DNA of 21,883 nt from Conoideocrella luteorostrata (taxonomy: Eukaryota; Ascomycota; Sordariomycetes; Hypocreales; Clavicipitaceae). A program made the position numbers and the translations under genes. A model generated the notes under the pieces. That model ran no database searches, was not told the origin of the DNA, and saw only the letters and a program-made list of their open reading frames with translations. Positions 1-9,767 of this stretch are shown here, piece after piece; within the stretch, counting starts at the first letter, position 1, and each line of letters begins with the position of its first letter. The DNA lies in the NCBI GenBank assembly GCA_032433595.1, contig JASWJB010000497.1:1-21883 (forward strand), in the 5' to 3' direction.

Positions 1-60
1 TTTCAACATCAAAAAACGACCCTAGCGAGAGGGTCCATGACGTGCTTTGCACAACATACA

Positions 61-221
61 TCAACTGCATATATCGGCGCTGTTTTAACACGGTTTTGGC
101 AAAAAGATGGGCCACGGGATATTGGGCACTCAACTGCATGAATTTGGCGCTATGGGGCGGTCGGTTTTTAACATTTGGTCTCGCACTGTTTCAACAGCGA
201 GCGGAGTTTCATCAACTGCAT
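61..221. repeat. Degenerate direct repeat, three copies of TCAACTGCAT
   Basis: The exact 10-mer TCAACTGCAT occurs at 61-70, 130-139 and 212-221. In the first two copies it is followed after 5-6 bases by GGCGCT and later by a GTTTTAACA-like string; the third copy is followed by GGCAT. Spacing is 69 and 82 bases. Three exact 10-mers in 160 bases are unlikely by chance, so this is probably an eroded tandem or dispersed repeat. Its nature is unknown. Confidence 0.5.
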
Positions 222-286
222 GACATGGCATATCAGACGAGGCATAAACTCAACTTTGCCTTGACGGTATGCAACGTTATCCTTGC

Positions 287-292
287 TTTATT
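287..292 (-). terminator. Candidate poly(A) signal of the CENP-I gene
   Basis: AATAAA on the minus strand, about 210 bases past the CENP-I stop codon and inside a T-rich (plus-strand) stretch. Fungal poly(A) signals are loose, so the hexamer alone is weak evidence. Confidence 0.35.
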
Positions 293-500
293 TTCTATTC
301 TTTCGTCTTTTTTACTATCTGATCTGATACCCTGTACGTCAACCACGGGATACTTTTACTGCAAATCTCATCGTCCCATTCAACCATAAGGGGCCTGCCC
401 TCATACTTTATAAAATAGATATTGTTTACTCCGTGCAAGACAAGACTCAAATCACCCCTAACATTCCTTTTTTGCACAAGATGAACTTCCTCGTAAATCA

Positions 501-3016
501 TCACATCTGTATCGGCGTCCCCTGAATGCTCAATCTACCATCAATGGACTTCTTAAGCACCGTCATGGCATTCTTCAACAACTCCGCCACCCCAGGGAAC
601 CCACTATCTGCCAAATTCTTCAGCACCTCTATCCTGTAATCCTGCCAACTCAACCTCATGCCCCCCGCATTCGCCAACCTCGTCAGACTGCTCTGCGTGA
701 CCGGCCCTCCATGCCTCACCCGGATCGTCTTATCATGTTCTATAGCATCGTCTTCCAGATCTCTCACGCGCTCGATGCTCTGGTAACACAGCAGCGGCGA
801 GTGAGACAACGAAAAGTACGAGTTGAGCGCCAGGGCGCGGTCCACAGACAATGCGTAGGTAGCGAGGGCGTTGACAGTACCAGCGGATAGAGTACACGCT
901 TGTGCGTTGGTGTCCGTATCGTTGAAGGCGCGGTTCCTCCAAAAGCAGTTACACATGTCCATTATGTATCCATTGAAGAGGTTCACAAACGAGCGGTCGT
1001 AGGTGTGCGAATCGATTCGGTGGGCGCCACCATCGCTGGTGCCGGTGGCGGTCCCGCCTCGCGGTCGGGTCGCCACAGCGGTTTCAATGCCCTTCTTGTA
1101 CACGGCCAGGATGTAGCAGATCCGCGAGGCCGTGGCAAGGGAATTGCTAAATAGGAATGTGTATATGAGTGGCGAAGGGGGCAGTTCGATGCGCACATAT
1201 CGCTTCAACGTGGAGTCGGTGACCAAACGCGCCGTCTGCTCATAAAAATCAAGGATGAGCGAGTCAGTGCCAACAGACGGGGAGGTTTGTAGAAGCGTAA
1301 GCGCAAGCATGCTTGTGTGTCGAACCAGCGCTGAAATCGTGGTGCTTGCATTTTCTGGTATGGTGTCGCTGGATTGTAGCGTTGCCGTCCAGTGTCGAAG
1401 GAGATGCGTGTACATTTGTAACAAGCCTAGTTGTGATGCTGGCGCGAAGTCTTGTACAGCTGCTTCGAGAGGCTTGAAAATGTGTTGGTGTAGTTCTGCA
1501 TCATGTCAATACCTCTATGCGAACCAACCAACCGTTCGTAGCTCCTAGATGATAAGGCCACCCAAAAAGAAAGAAAAAAAAAGGGGGGGGGAGGAAGAGG
1601 GGCCTAGACGCACCTTCAAAGTCGTGAAATGGCGCAAATCCAAGTATCTCAAACACGGTTTCTCTTTTCCCTTGGCCTCCCCAAATCTCAAAGAACTGAC
1701 TGAAAAAGGCCATCAAAAGCGGCGGGATGGTCCTCGTGCGGACAGCAAATTCCCGTACTACTTCAAGAACTTCCCACAAGGTAGCTTCATCCGCATCTCC
1801 TGCCATAACTTCCTGGAACACAGCACTGAGCCAGTTCGATATCCGCTGGTAGGACTCCGGATCGGGTCGCAGGATAAGAAGTTTTTGGAGCAGAGGATCG
1901 GCGAGGACGGCGACGAGTTGGTTCGGCAGCTCCAGCTTATCCATTTTCGAAACGAAACTCGACACGTCTTCAACTTCTTCTAACGTTACAGAATCCTTTT
2001 CACCTCTTAGCGCCGTTCTTTGGTGGGAGGTTGTGTGACCAAGAGCGTGCTTACCTCTGTGGCATGAGAAGTCAAAACAACGGGAACAGCTTTGTTCCTC
2101 TGAGCCCGGTTAACCGGCCTGTTAACCCTGAATCCGCTCTGCGGCCCTGTAGGTCTCTGTTCAGCAGCACGTTGCCGGTGTGCGTCTTGGATCTCATCTA
2201 GCCTTGAACGCCAAAGCAAGTCCGGGTGCTGCAACACATATCAGTTTGCGCACATTCTCGCTCGGTGCATCGTGTCAGCATACCTTGAAAGCAGATGCTT
2301 TGCCCCGAACAGCCTCTCCAACGATGATCTCAGGATAATAATCTTTAAACACGCGTAATAGTCCCACAAGCGATGGGTCATTGCCCGTCTGTCTCGACAA
2401 ATTCAACCTGTCTCTATTAGCAATCTGCCGTCACTGTCGTCATGTCAGTCTCACACTCACAGCGCTTGGATCCTAAAAGGCCGAACATGCCTCCTCCTCG
2501 TGACCAACGCCAGCAAATGCGCAAGCTGGGGCCTAATAGCTGCCGTATCGAGCAGATTGAACAGGACAGAATAAACCTGCGCCAAAACCGCCGGGCCCTC
2601 CAGCACATGATACACCATGACCAACCACTTCAACAGCGCAGCCTGCAAGCTAAGCGATGCTTTGAGGGCACCATGCCCCAGGGCTGATACCACACGTAGC
2701 ACGACATCTACCGACACCCTTTCCGCAGGGTACAGGTTCCGAATAACAGCCGCTAAGCTAGCTTGATCGAGATAATTTGGCGTGGTGACAAGGTCAATAA
2801 GTCCGTCCAGGCCGCTGGGCAAGATGCCATTCTCATATGCCAGCGATGAAAGGGAGGCGACGGTGGGTTTTATGTTGATGGAACGAGCTTTAGCAGGGAG
2901 TTTTGATGCTGAAACAGATATGAGCATTGCCTCATAATGAGAGCCGAGCATAGGAGGCGGGTGAGTTTACCGTTGACGACATCTTCAATGAGATTGTCGA
3001 TGTTGTCGGCTGCCAT
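501..3016 (-). CDS. mis6: CENP-I / Mis6 family inner kinetochore protein (six exons)
   Basis: This family forms the CENP-H/I/K/M (yeast Ctf3) part of the constitutive centromere network and, in fission yeast, Mis6 is needed for CENP-A loading. Exons: 3016-2971, 2908-2461, 2407-2284, 2228-2055, 1995-1614, 1495-501. All borders are GT..AG and the phases agree, giving 722 residues, close to the family's usual 670-760. Visible family marks are the LDQASL block near residue 63, ALLKWLVMVY at 106-115, the TRRRHVRPFRIQ block near 152-163, the KDYYPEIIVGEA block near 186, and ELPNQLVAV..DPLLQK in exon 5, all typical of Mis6. The start ATG at 3016 is the only ATG in a short open stretch that begins with an in-frame TAA, so exon 1 codes for only 15 residues. 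An extra upstream exon cannot be excluded. Family assignment comes from recognising motifs, not from a search. Confidence 0.88.
1496..1613 (-). other. CENP-I intron 5 containing an A9G9 tract
   Basis: A 118-nt intron, the longest in this gene. Its donor is GTGCGT after GAAG and its acceptor is ATGCAG. On the plus strand, 1574-1591 is nine A then nine G (C9T9 on the coding strand), close to the donor end and so not the acceptor pyrimidine tract. Such a tract is prone to length errors in sequencing and to slippage, but as it lies in an intron it does not affect the frame. Confidence 0.75.
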
Positions 3017-3728
3017 TTTGGCGTCATTGGCGAACTTGTCCAGCGGGGAAATTACAAATCATGTCGACTACAATGGGTGGGTTCATCCTCTTGCCACAGT
3101 ACGCGATCACAATTGCTCGCCTCTTTAGAATTTGAAAATCATGGCATCATATGCAGGTGAACGCGCACTTTTTAAGGTGTTGCGACGCGTGAGCCTTTTC
3201 GTCGCGGCGGCGGCGGCGGCGTTGTCTATGATCAAGAATTTGTGGGGCGACTGGAACCCCATACCGTGACTGGCTCCATTCAACGGTTTGAGAAATGTCC
3301 TAAAGTACTCCCTCCGTAAAGACAGAGTCATATATGCGTGAGAACGTCAGGCCCACAGACGATTGAATTGAAAATAATTATGCTATTCTTCTCAGCTGAT
3401 ATACCCGCACTGAGCCGCTCCATTCGTCCCTGTTTGACGTTGCCCCTATTCCTGTTCAGCTGAGTCACTTCAAGTTCTGTCGACTTCAGGCTCTAGCTAC
3501 AATAAAAATAAAAACAAGGTGTCAAATAGGTATGCAAAATTTACAAACTTGAAGCATCGTCGAAATGACGAAATCAAAAAGGGAAGAAAAAAACTTCTGG
3601 TTTGAATGATCCATTCCCTCCCTGATTTGACGCCTTGCAATAAAAAGAATCAGTGCCGCGACATCATACATGATCATTCACCCGCATGAGGGCGTAGTAC
3701 ATTCCACATACAAAGGGGCGACGAGGTT
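3017..3728. promoter_or_regulatory. Intergenic region between TSC2 3' end and CENP-I 5' end
   Basis: This 712-base gap should hold the TSC2 3' UTR and the CENP-I promoter and leader. I see no gene. It contains one MluI-box sequence ACGCGT at 3185-3190, a CGG trinucleotide run at 3205-3221, and a TACTCCCTCCGTA string near 3305-3317 that resembles the palindromic motif common further right. ACGCGT also occurs in a CENP-I exon, a CSE1 intron and at 10306, so a single copy here is not significant. Confidence 0.5.
3205..3221. repeat. CGG trinucleotide repeat, five units
   Basis: Five CGG units plus CG. It lies about 190 bases upstream of the CENP-I start codon and is probably in its leader or core promoter. 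It is a simple microsatellite; no function is shown. Confidence 0.7.
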
Positions 3729-6700
3729 CTACGCCCATTTGGAAAAGTCCACAGACTCAATTAGTGGACTTACTCCATTTGTGAACCCTACTTCAGTTTC
3801 ATTTGTAGGGGCGGATGTGGAGAGCATAGAAGACCGATGGGACGTTTGCTCGGTTGTGCTGGTGAAGAAAGTCGCCACGCTGGTGCGCCGCAAGCTGCTG
3901 AAGCTATCTCTAACGCTACTGCTGGGCCGTGAAGTCTCGGATTGGTGTGTCTGTGATGAAGCAGTAGGTGGTGGCGAGGGTACCACACTCGTTGTTGCTT
4001 TGGGTCCATACCTCTCCCGGAGACGCTTAATCTCCCGTAGTCGACCGCTCCATGAACTGATATGCTCGCCACCTTCTCTAGCATTCCATACGTAGCAAAA
4101 GACTGATGCGTTTAGTGCAAGCAAGCGGATAAACCCGGGTAGGGCGGTCAAAGAGACCATTTTAGTCTCCGATGCAGGGGAGATTTCCGGGAATCCTGGT
4201 TTGCTGAGGACTTGAACCCGATAGAACGGCTGTCCACGTAAGCCACTGGCATTGGTGGTAGTTCGCGTGGCGATAAAAGACGCGCGAGACGCTGGAGTGA
4301 TGATAATATTGACGTAGTTGAACTGACTGGGAAATGTGTCAAACCTGAAGGGTTTACCAGAGTCATTGAAGATGATGTTGACAAAATCGTTGCCAATATG
4401 TCGTTTCTTGGAGGTGCACTGAGGATCTTGTTCCAGGTTTGTTGGCATCTGAGTCGTAACGTGGAAGACTATCTCAGTCACCCTATCCCGCCAGCAGAAA
4501 GTATATTGACCGTCCGAATCATATTCTCGGTCCAGCCCCTGAGTGTTAAACGTTGCACCTTTGAGTTTGGTGAGAGTTCCCAAGTTGTTCAAGAACTCTG
4601 TGTAATCACTGCTGCCGCATACATTGGCAAGGATCTCCGCCTCGTCTGATTGCTCTTCACCAATGTAAACAACGCCAACCTTATGGCTATCCACACTTGA
4701 ACTCCTGTCGAAAACTCTTATGGCACGATCTACTGCCTCATCATCAGGAAGAGGAATGGGCCGTGCCGACTCGAAGCTTTGGGGCACTGGTGACATGAGT
4801 TGGAGTAACACGTGACTGGGTAAGATGGCATTGGTGCTTGCCTGGCCCTCTCTGCTCACGTCAACGTGATTCTCTATCTGATGTGGTGGCGGAGGCGTGT
4901 AGGTCTCGCGAATTGCGTATGCCGATGTTCCTGAGGGCTGTCTCTTGATGATTTGCGCCCAGCCTGAGGTTGTGGCTTGTTTTACAGTCACGATGCTGTT
5001 GCCAATCAGCCATTGCTTCTTGACTATCTGGCCAAAACGATCTTCGGTAAAGTACGAGTCTTCAGCAGACTCATCTACATCCGCATAAGTGACTCTCTGC
5101 ATGAAATCAATAGACGTCAGGGCTTGTTCGTCTGCGGTCTGGCCAATGTTATCGGAATCAGCGAAGAGCTTTTTCGCAACCCAACCGACATGTGTAGCTC
5201 GATCTGGAAGCTTCAAGGCTAAGAACCAGAACAAGATAACGTGGTATGCCAACGCGTGAACATATTGAGGCAGCTCCTCAGATGGAGCAACCACATGCGT
5301 GGCATCCGTCATACCTGCACCTGGCGTACCTGGCGTGGACGGTTCACTGTTGTGGCTGCTGCGATTCGATTGTCTTTTGTCTCTCGCATATTCCAGATAC
5401 CGAAAGCAAATGCCGAACACAATCCTATACTCATCTTCTCTAAAATTGACATAGACATTGTGCAGACGACTCAAACAAGCTAAAAACTCCAAAATATGAA
5501 CCGACACATGAGGTTGCGTGATGCTAGCAGCCATTTGGTTAAGCATTTGCACCAAGGACTTGCTGGTGGAAAGTGGAAGCTCATGGCAGCATATTGACAA
5601 AGCGTGAATGCAGTATTTGGCTGTCCGCTCCCATGTACCAATGCCCAGGATGAAGGTCTTTACGATCTCGTCTTCGTCCCCTTTTCCAAAGTGCTCATGA
5701 TAGCTCAGGATCATTGTCAAGCTGTGGAACAGACAAATGGCAACATCCGCACGACGGAGTCCAGATACAAATGGAGGCTCTTGAAAGCCACTGGTCCGAA
5801 TGTGATCGCAAATGATGCGCCGCAATTCCTGTATCTGTGGCATTGCATCTATAAATATTGCATGATTGCTGAGCTGGGATGGCAGATGAACCAGAACGAA
5901 GCTGTAGATCTCCCATTCGCTGCCTTGAAGGATGTCAAGAACAGCATCGAGCCAAGATGACATGCTCAGAATATGGGACTTGCGGGGCTTTTCCGTTGCA
6001 CCTATATCGCCATCCTCCATAGGTTCTGGCGTTGGGTTGTGGGAGAGGAGAACAGGGCTAATGAGGCTCGGAATCGCGTCAGGTAAAGCTTTAGGGTCTG
6101 GGCATCGCCATAGCTGATGATACCTTGCAAGCAAGCTCTTCCCACCGCTGGGCGTTCGCACGGGAACTCCTCGTTCGTGAATTTGAGTCTGACTTAAAGA
6201 CACCCCGCGTGATGTTCGAGAATGGTTGGCATGATCAGCTCGGGACAAGCGAAGGGACTGAGCTGCTTCGTCAGCTTGCTTTTTCGCATACGATGCATCC
6301 GTGCGACACATGGCTGTTGCTAGCGAAGTGTTGTCGAGATCATCGGTCACGAAAATCCTGTTGGCCCAGTCGGCACGCAAACGAAACAAGAGTTTCATTG
6401 CAGTAAGTCTCGCGTCAACTTCGCAGTGATTAGTTCGTGTGATGCCAACAAGCACATCATACAACCTCGCGCTCTTCTCGCTATGAGTGTTCATGGTGCG
6501 CAAAAACATCCTAACGTAGCCGGTGGTCACGACATTGGACGGCGATTGCGGTTGTACTGGGCTTGGTGAAGGAGCGTCTACACTGGTCGGAGAAATTGTG
6601 GCCGACATGGCAGGTGATATAGGCGACTTCAGCCTGTCACTAACGACATTAAGCCTGAGCGCCTCAACAATGAATTGGAAGAGTTCCATATCACTAGACA

Positions 6701-8495
6701 CAACAACAGAGACCATCAGTGTCATGATGGCATCGAGTACTAGAACATCGTCCTCCTCAGCAATATTTTGTAGAACGCTCTTGGCCAGCCTCGGGATGAA
6801 ATTCTGCTCTGCACCGTCACCGACCAGGTCGACGATTTCGTAAGCATCCATAGTTGTCTGCAAAGCTCTGAGTCTCGTGTCTGAGCTACGACTCCGATTA
6901 CCGAAGAAAGCATACAGCACAAGATTGAGGTTTTCTTCCCACCTCAGATCAGAAGGTGAGCAACAGCGGAACTCCTGGAAGTAATCAAGGACGGTTCTAG
7001 CGGATTCATCTGGAAGCAGAGCGTGTACGTCAGTAAAGAATTGGATGATGGTTTGTCGTGGAATAAAATCGCCAGACTTTTCTTTTATAATGACGTCCAG
7101 CCGTCGGATAAGTCTCAACAATTCGCGGTCGACATTAGGCGTCAGCGACTCCCCAACAGAGCTTGGCTGCTTTCCGACGCCGTCATTGGTGCGCCGGTAA
7201 CAGCCAGCCGCGACATCAAGCGCCGTCGACCAGTCTTCGTCCACGATTAAACGATGGATGCGGCCTTCTCCATCGTCGAACAGTGAATTGATTAACTGTA
7301 AGATGGAGACGTAAACTCGCGCAGATTTGGTTGCTCTCAGTGTATTGGACAAACCATCCACTAGCAAAGCATAAGGGACAGCCGGGTAGCCCTTTTCCGC
7401 AGTTTTTGACAACAGCTTCTGGAGTACAGCCAGGCTACCACGAATCTCTCTACTGGAATCTTTTTCATTGACACCAGGTTGCAAGTTACGGAGAATGTCG
7501 AGCATGATGCGAACGGTAGCCTGGCCATTGTGAGACTTGCAAAGGTCGGCGATTGTGTGCCACGAATTCTTCTCCAAATTCGGTACCAAACAATAGATGG
7601 AACTTAGTACTTGAACACAATCCTTCAGTTTGCTTTGTGGGATAAACCCGAAAGTTACGATAGAATCAAGGACTTTAATGCAAGAGCGTAAATCATCCTC
7701 TTGATTCGTGTTCATACAAATGGTAAGGACTGTATCGATGAGGTCGGTAACAGCAGGCTCGTCCGCAGTATTGAAACTAAATTTGATGACGTCCAAGAGA
7801 AATAAAAATAGTTGTACAAAATTTTCGTCCTCTCCCGACGCTGCGGTTTTGCCTCTTGAAGTACCACCCGCATTGCGGCCGGGATGGGAGTTCCTTCTGG
7901 CAAGACGGGTAGCATTGAAAGCTTCTTGAAGCCAAGCCGTCAAAAGAGGCAGAAGGTCATAGTCAAATCCAGCAAGTATGCGGCCATGGTTCGTTAGGTC
8001 AACGAGGGCTGCTAGTTGCAAATGAAAGTCCTCACTGTTGGCCGTGGCAGATAGGGTTTGGAAGTATTCTTTTCGTTCCAGGTCGGTTGATGACGAGTGT
8101 TTTGCGCATTCTGTCAAAAGTTCCCAGCCAGCTACCCGCATGGGAGAAGGGTTGGAAGCATGAATGAGATCTTTGCCAGCATACCAGATGTCTAAAATCG
8201 GATTCAAAGGGTATTCTGTAATGGCATATTTCAAAGTATTCGCGGCGGAGATGCGTTCGCTCGAGTTGCCGTTCTTGAGAAGCTCAAACGCATCCATGTG
8301 ATTGGTGGATAGCTCGCGAGAGCTCGACGGGATCGCATTTATGAGCTCGGCTCTTGGCAAAGCAGTCGGCGGTGTCAATAATGGGGGCGGGGGTTTGACA
8401 GATTTGGGGTTTGTCAGGCTACGGAATACGGTAGCAAGACCACCGGGGCGGCTCGAATCCGGTGACGAAGGATCATCTTCTGGTCGCGGGGACAT
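3729..8495 (-). CDS. tsc2: Tuberin (TSC2) homologue, Rheb GTPase-activating protein
   Basis: TSC2 with TSC1 switches off the small GTPase Rheb and so restrains TORC1. This uninterrupted ORF codes for 1588 residues. The N-terminal two thirds are helical and HEAT-like, as in the tuberin N-terminal and middle domains, with a low-complexity S/P stretch near residues 630-660. The Rap/Rheb-GAP domain covers about 1255-1460: YIGEEQSDE starts at 1277 and KKRHIGNDFVNIIFNDSG at 1363-1380. Asn1369 in HIGND matches the catalytic asparagine thumb (human Asn1643), so the enzyme looks active. The last 90 residues are Ser/Thr-rich and probably disordered. I start at the ATG at 8495: the frame is open only 13 codons further, with no ATG, to a codon after an in-frame TGA. 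No intron is needed, which is unusual for such a long gene. The gene runs head-to-tail with CENP-I and diverges from CSE1. Confidence 0.92.
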   Translation of the reverse strand: MSPRPEDDPSSPDSSRPGGLATVFRSLTNPKSVKPPPPLLTPPTALPRAELINAIPSSSRELSTNHMDAFELLKNGNSSERISAANTLKYAITEYPLNPILDIWYAGKDLIHASNPSPMRVAGWELLTECAKHSSSTDLERKEYFQTLSATANSEDFHLQLAALVDLTNHGRILAGFDYDLLPLLTAWLQEAFNATRLARRNSHPGRNAGGTSRGKTAASGEDENFVQLFLFLLDVIKFSFNTADEPAVTDLIDTVLTICMNTNQEDDLRSCIKVLDSIVTFGFIPQSKLKDCVQVLSSIYCLVPNLEKNSWHTIADLCKSHNGQATVRIMLDILRNLQPGVNEKDSSREIRGSLAVLQKLLSKTAEKGYPAVPYALLVDGLSNTLRATKSARVYVSILQLINSLFDDGEGRIHRLIVDEDWSTALDVAAGCYRRTNDGVGKQPSSVGESLTPNVDRELLRLIRRLDVIIKEKSGDFIPRQTIIQFFTDVHALLPDESARTVLDYFQEFRCCSPSDLRWEENLNLVLYAFFGNRSRSSDTRLRALQTTMDAYEIVDLVGDGAEQNFIPRLAKSVLQNIAEEDDVLVLDAIMTLMVSVVVSSDMELFQFIVEALRLNVVSDRLKSPISPAMSATISPTSVDAPSPSPVQPQSPSNVVTTGYVRMFLRTMNTHSEKSARLYDVLVGITRTNHCEVDARLTAMKLLFRLRADWANRIFVTDDLDNTSLATAMCRTDASYAKKQADEAAQSLRLSRADHANHSRTSRGVSLSQTQIHERGVPVRTPSGGKSLLARYHQLWRCPDPKALPDAIPSLISPVLLSHNPTPEPMEDGDIGATEKPRKSHILSMSSWLDAVLDILQGSEWEIYSFVLVHLPSQLSNHAIFIDAMPQIQELRRIICDHIRTSGFQEPPFVSGLRRADVAICLFHSLTMILSYHEHFGKGDEDEIVKTFILGIGTWERTAKYCIHALSICCHELPLSTSKSLVQMLNQMAASITQPHVSVHILEFLACLSRLHNVYVNFREDEYRIVFGICFRYLEYARDKRQSNRSSHNSEPSTPGTPGAGMTDATHVVAPSEELPQYVHALAYHVILFWFLALKLPDRATHVGWVAKKLFADSDNIGQTADEQALTSIDFMQRVTYADVDESAEDSYFTEDRFGQIVKKQWLIGNSIVTVKQATTSGWAQIIKRQPSGTSAYAIRETYTPPPPHQIENHVDVSREGQASTNAILPSHVLLQLMSPVPQSFESARPIPLPDDEAVDRAIRVFDRSSSVDSHKVGVVYIGEEQSDEAEILANVCGSSDYTEFLNNLGTLTKLKGATFNTQGLDREYDSDGQYTFCWRDRVTEIVFHVTTQMPTNLEQDPQCTSKKRHIGNDFVNIIFNDSGKPFRFDTFPSQFNYVNIIITPASRASFIATRTTTNASGLRGQPFYRVQVLSKPGFPEISPASETKMVSLTALPGFIRLLALNASVFCYVWNAREGGEHISSWSGRLREIKRLRERYGPKATTSVVPSPPPTASSQTHQSETSRPSSSVRDSFSSLRRTSVATFFTSTTEQTSHRSSMLSTSAPTNETEVGFTNGVSPLIESVDFSKWA

Positions 8496-8559
8496 GTGCT
8501 CGTCTGCCGAGAGGGAAGGCCGTTGGTGGTGCAAGACTGTTCCAGGTCAGATGAACGTG

Positions 8560-8670
8560 CTACGCTGGGCAACGGTATTTTCTCTTCGCGTCACATCTTC
8601 GTCGGGAGCGAACCTTCGGTGTTGCGGTCGCCTCGATCAAAGCAATGCGAAGTCTCGGGCGGCAGGTCAT
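8560..8670 (-). promoter_or_regulatory. Possible 36-codon uORF in the TSC2 leader
   Basis: ATG at 8670-8668 opens a frame that reads 36 codons to TAG at 8562-8560, ending 64 bases before the TSC2 start codon and not overlapping it. If the transcript begins upstream of 8670, ribosomes would meet this ORF first. There is no evidence here for where the transcript begins, so the assignment is an inference from position. Confidence 0.3.
8591..8596 (-). promoter_or_regulatory. Minimal start-stop uORF (ATGTGA) upstream of TSC2
   Basis: ATG at 8596-8594 is followed directly by TGA at 8593-8591, about 95 bases before the TSC2 ATG and nested out of frame in the longer uORF. Start-stop elements are known to stall or delay ribosomes in some eukaryotic mRNAs. 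A hexamer like this can occur by chance. Confidence 0.25.
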
Positions 8671-8716
8671 GGACAGGAGCACTAACGAGATACCTCGATG
8701 GCGGCAGAGGAACAGC

Positions 8717-8761
8717 TTACCAGAAGAACAGTCCAAGTGAGCGTTTAGAATCAAACGGCAT
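8717..8761 (-). promoter_or_regulatory. Possible 14-codon uORF upstream of TSC2
   Basis: ATG at 8761-8759 reads 14 codons (MPFDSKRSLGLFFW) to TAA. It would be the most distal of three uORFs if the leader is at least 270 bases long. It relies only on position. Confidence 0.22.
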
Positions 8762-9735
8762 CCAAGCTAGAAGCGGTGTGTGAGCACGGCGTGGAAAGCC
8801 GCAGGCCGCACCAGGCACCGCACCGTACCGAGACAGAACGTTCAAAGCCCCGAGAGTCAGAAGACAAAGGCCACGATAAGGCTGAAGCTCGAGGCGCGGA
8901 GAAAGATGGGAGAGAAGAACGATGCAGAACAGGTCGAAAATCAGCTTCAGATCAACTGTGCTTCAGTTCGTCTATTGAAACCATCAGTCGTAGTTAAGGG
9001 GGGGATGATTAAGGTTAGACTATGGAGATCTACAGGTCTGGAAGTGGTGATGAAGTGATATGATGCAGTTGCTTTTTGGGTGCTGCCAAAATTCCATCCA
9101 GCCCAGCCAAGCGGCATGGAGGCTAAGTGTGGTGAGATTTATGTTGTAGCAGTACTCAAAAACGTTAGCGGCATGTATGCAACACTGTTGGTTCTGTACT
9201 CCGCACTCCGTCCATGGGGTCACGGTTTTGGCAGAGGAAGAAGAATTGGAACTTGGCGGGTCCAGCCACAAGCTCCAGCGGTTACAGGTCCACGTCGCAG
9301 CCAGCACTCGCTCGCTGACGCCAGGTCCTATGTAACTCGCTAGAGGCCGCGAGGCGCTGCTATCGACCTATTGATGACAGTGGCTGAACTTGGAAAGCAT
9401 CCAATAATTCATCCGAGAACTGGAGGAAGATTTCTGCATTGCCAAATCTCCATTGTGCTATTCGCCAATCTTCCATAAGCGTCCTCATCGCCGCTTTAGT
9501 ATGTATCAACAACGAGCTTTACCCTGCTTGCTTGAGGCCAGCAGCAAAATTGATTAGTAGCTGCAGAGACATATTTGCGGTTGAAATAGCGAAGCACCCA
9601 ATCTCTGCTCCGTACTGTCGTCTACGAAATTGAACTAATAGTAAAAGGCCTTGGTATTGTTGTTCGATATTCCCCGGCAGGGTTTAACCGGCATTTCAAC
9701 GTGTTTCTATGATCACCAGATAAGTCCAGAGGGAC

Positions 9736-9767
9736 ATAATAAATAAATATAATAAAACAACTAATAG
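9736..9767. other. AT-rich tract
   Basis: About 32 bases almost purely A and T (ATAATAAATAAATATAATAA and following), the most AT-rich stretch in the TSC2-CSE1 gap. It could be a nucleosome-depleted promoter element or the 3' end of an unannotated transcript. Nothing in the sequence decides this. Confidence 0.35.

Larger units (their letters stand above)
1..500. other. Intergenic region downstream of the CENP-I gene
   Basis: No supported gene. On the plus strand 42-389 is open for 115 codons, but it resembles no family I know and overlaps repeats, so I do not call it. The stretch holds a short hairpin at 18-35 (GACCCT, six-base loop, AGGGTC), another at 42-52 (GTGC-TTT-GCAC), three copies of a 10-mer direct repeat, and the probable 3' UTR of the minus-strand CENP-I gene in its right part. 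Confidence 0.6.

Noticed and set aside
42..389. 115-codon ORF on the plus strand at the left edge
   Set aside because: It overlaps the direct repeats and the likely 3' UTR of CENP-I; its hydrophobic end comes from a T-rich stretch. No family resemblance.
1549..1983. 144-codon plus-strand ORF
   Set aside because: It is the antisense shadow of CENP-I exon 5 and its intron; the minus strand gives a clear Mis6 sequence there.
3185..3190. ACGCGT (MluI box) upstream of CENP-I as a sign of G1/S control
   Set aside because: The hexamer occurs at about the chance rate in the window, including inside exons and an intron. A single copy does not support the claim.
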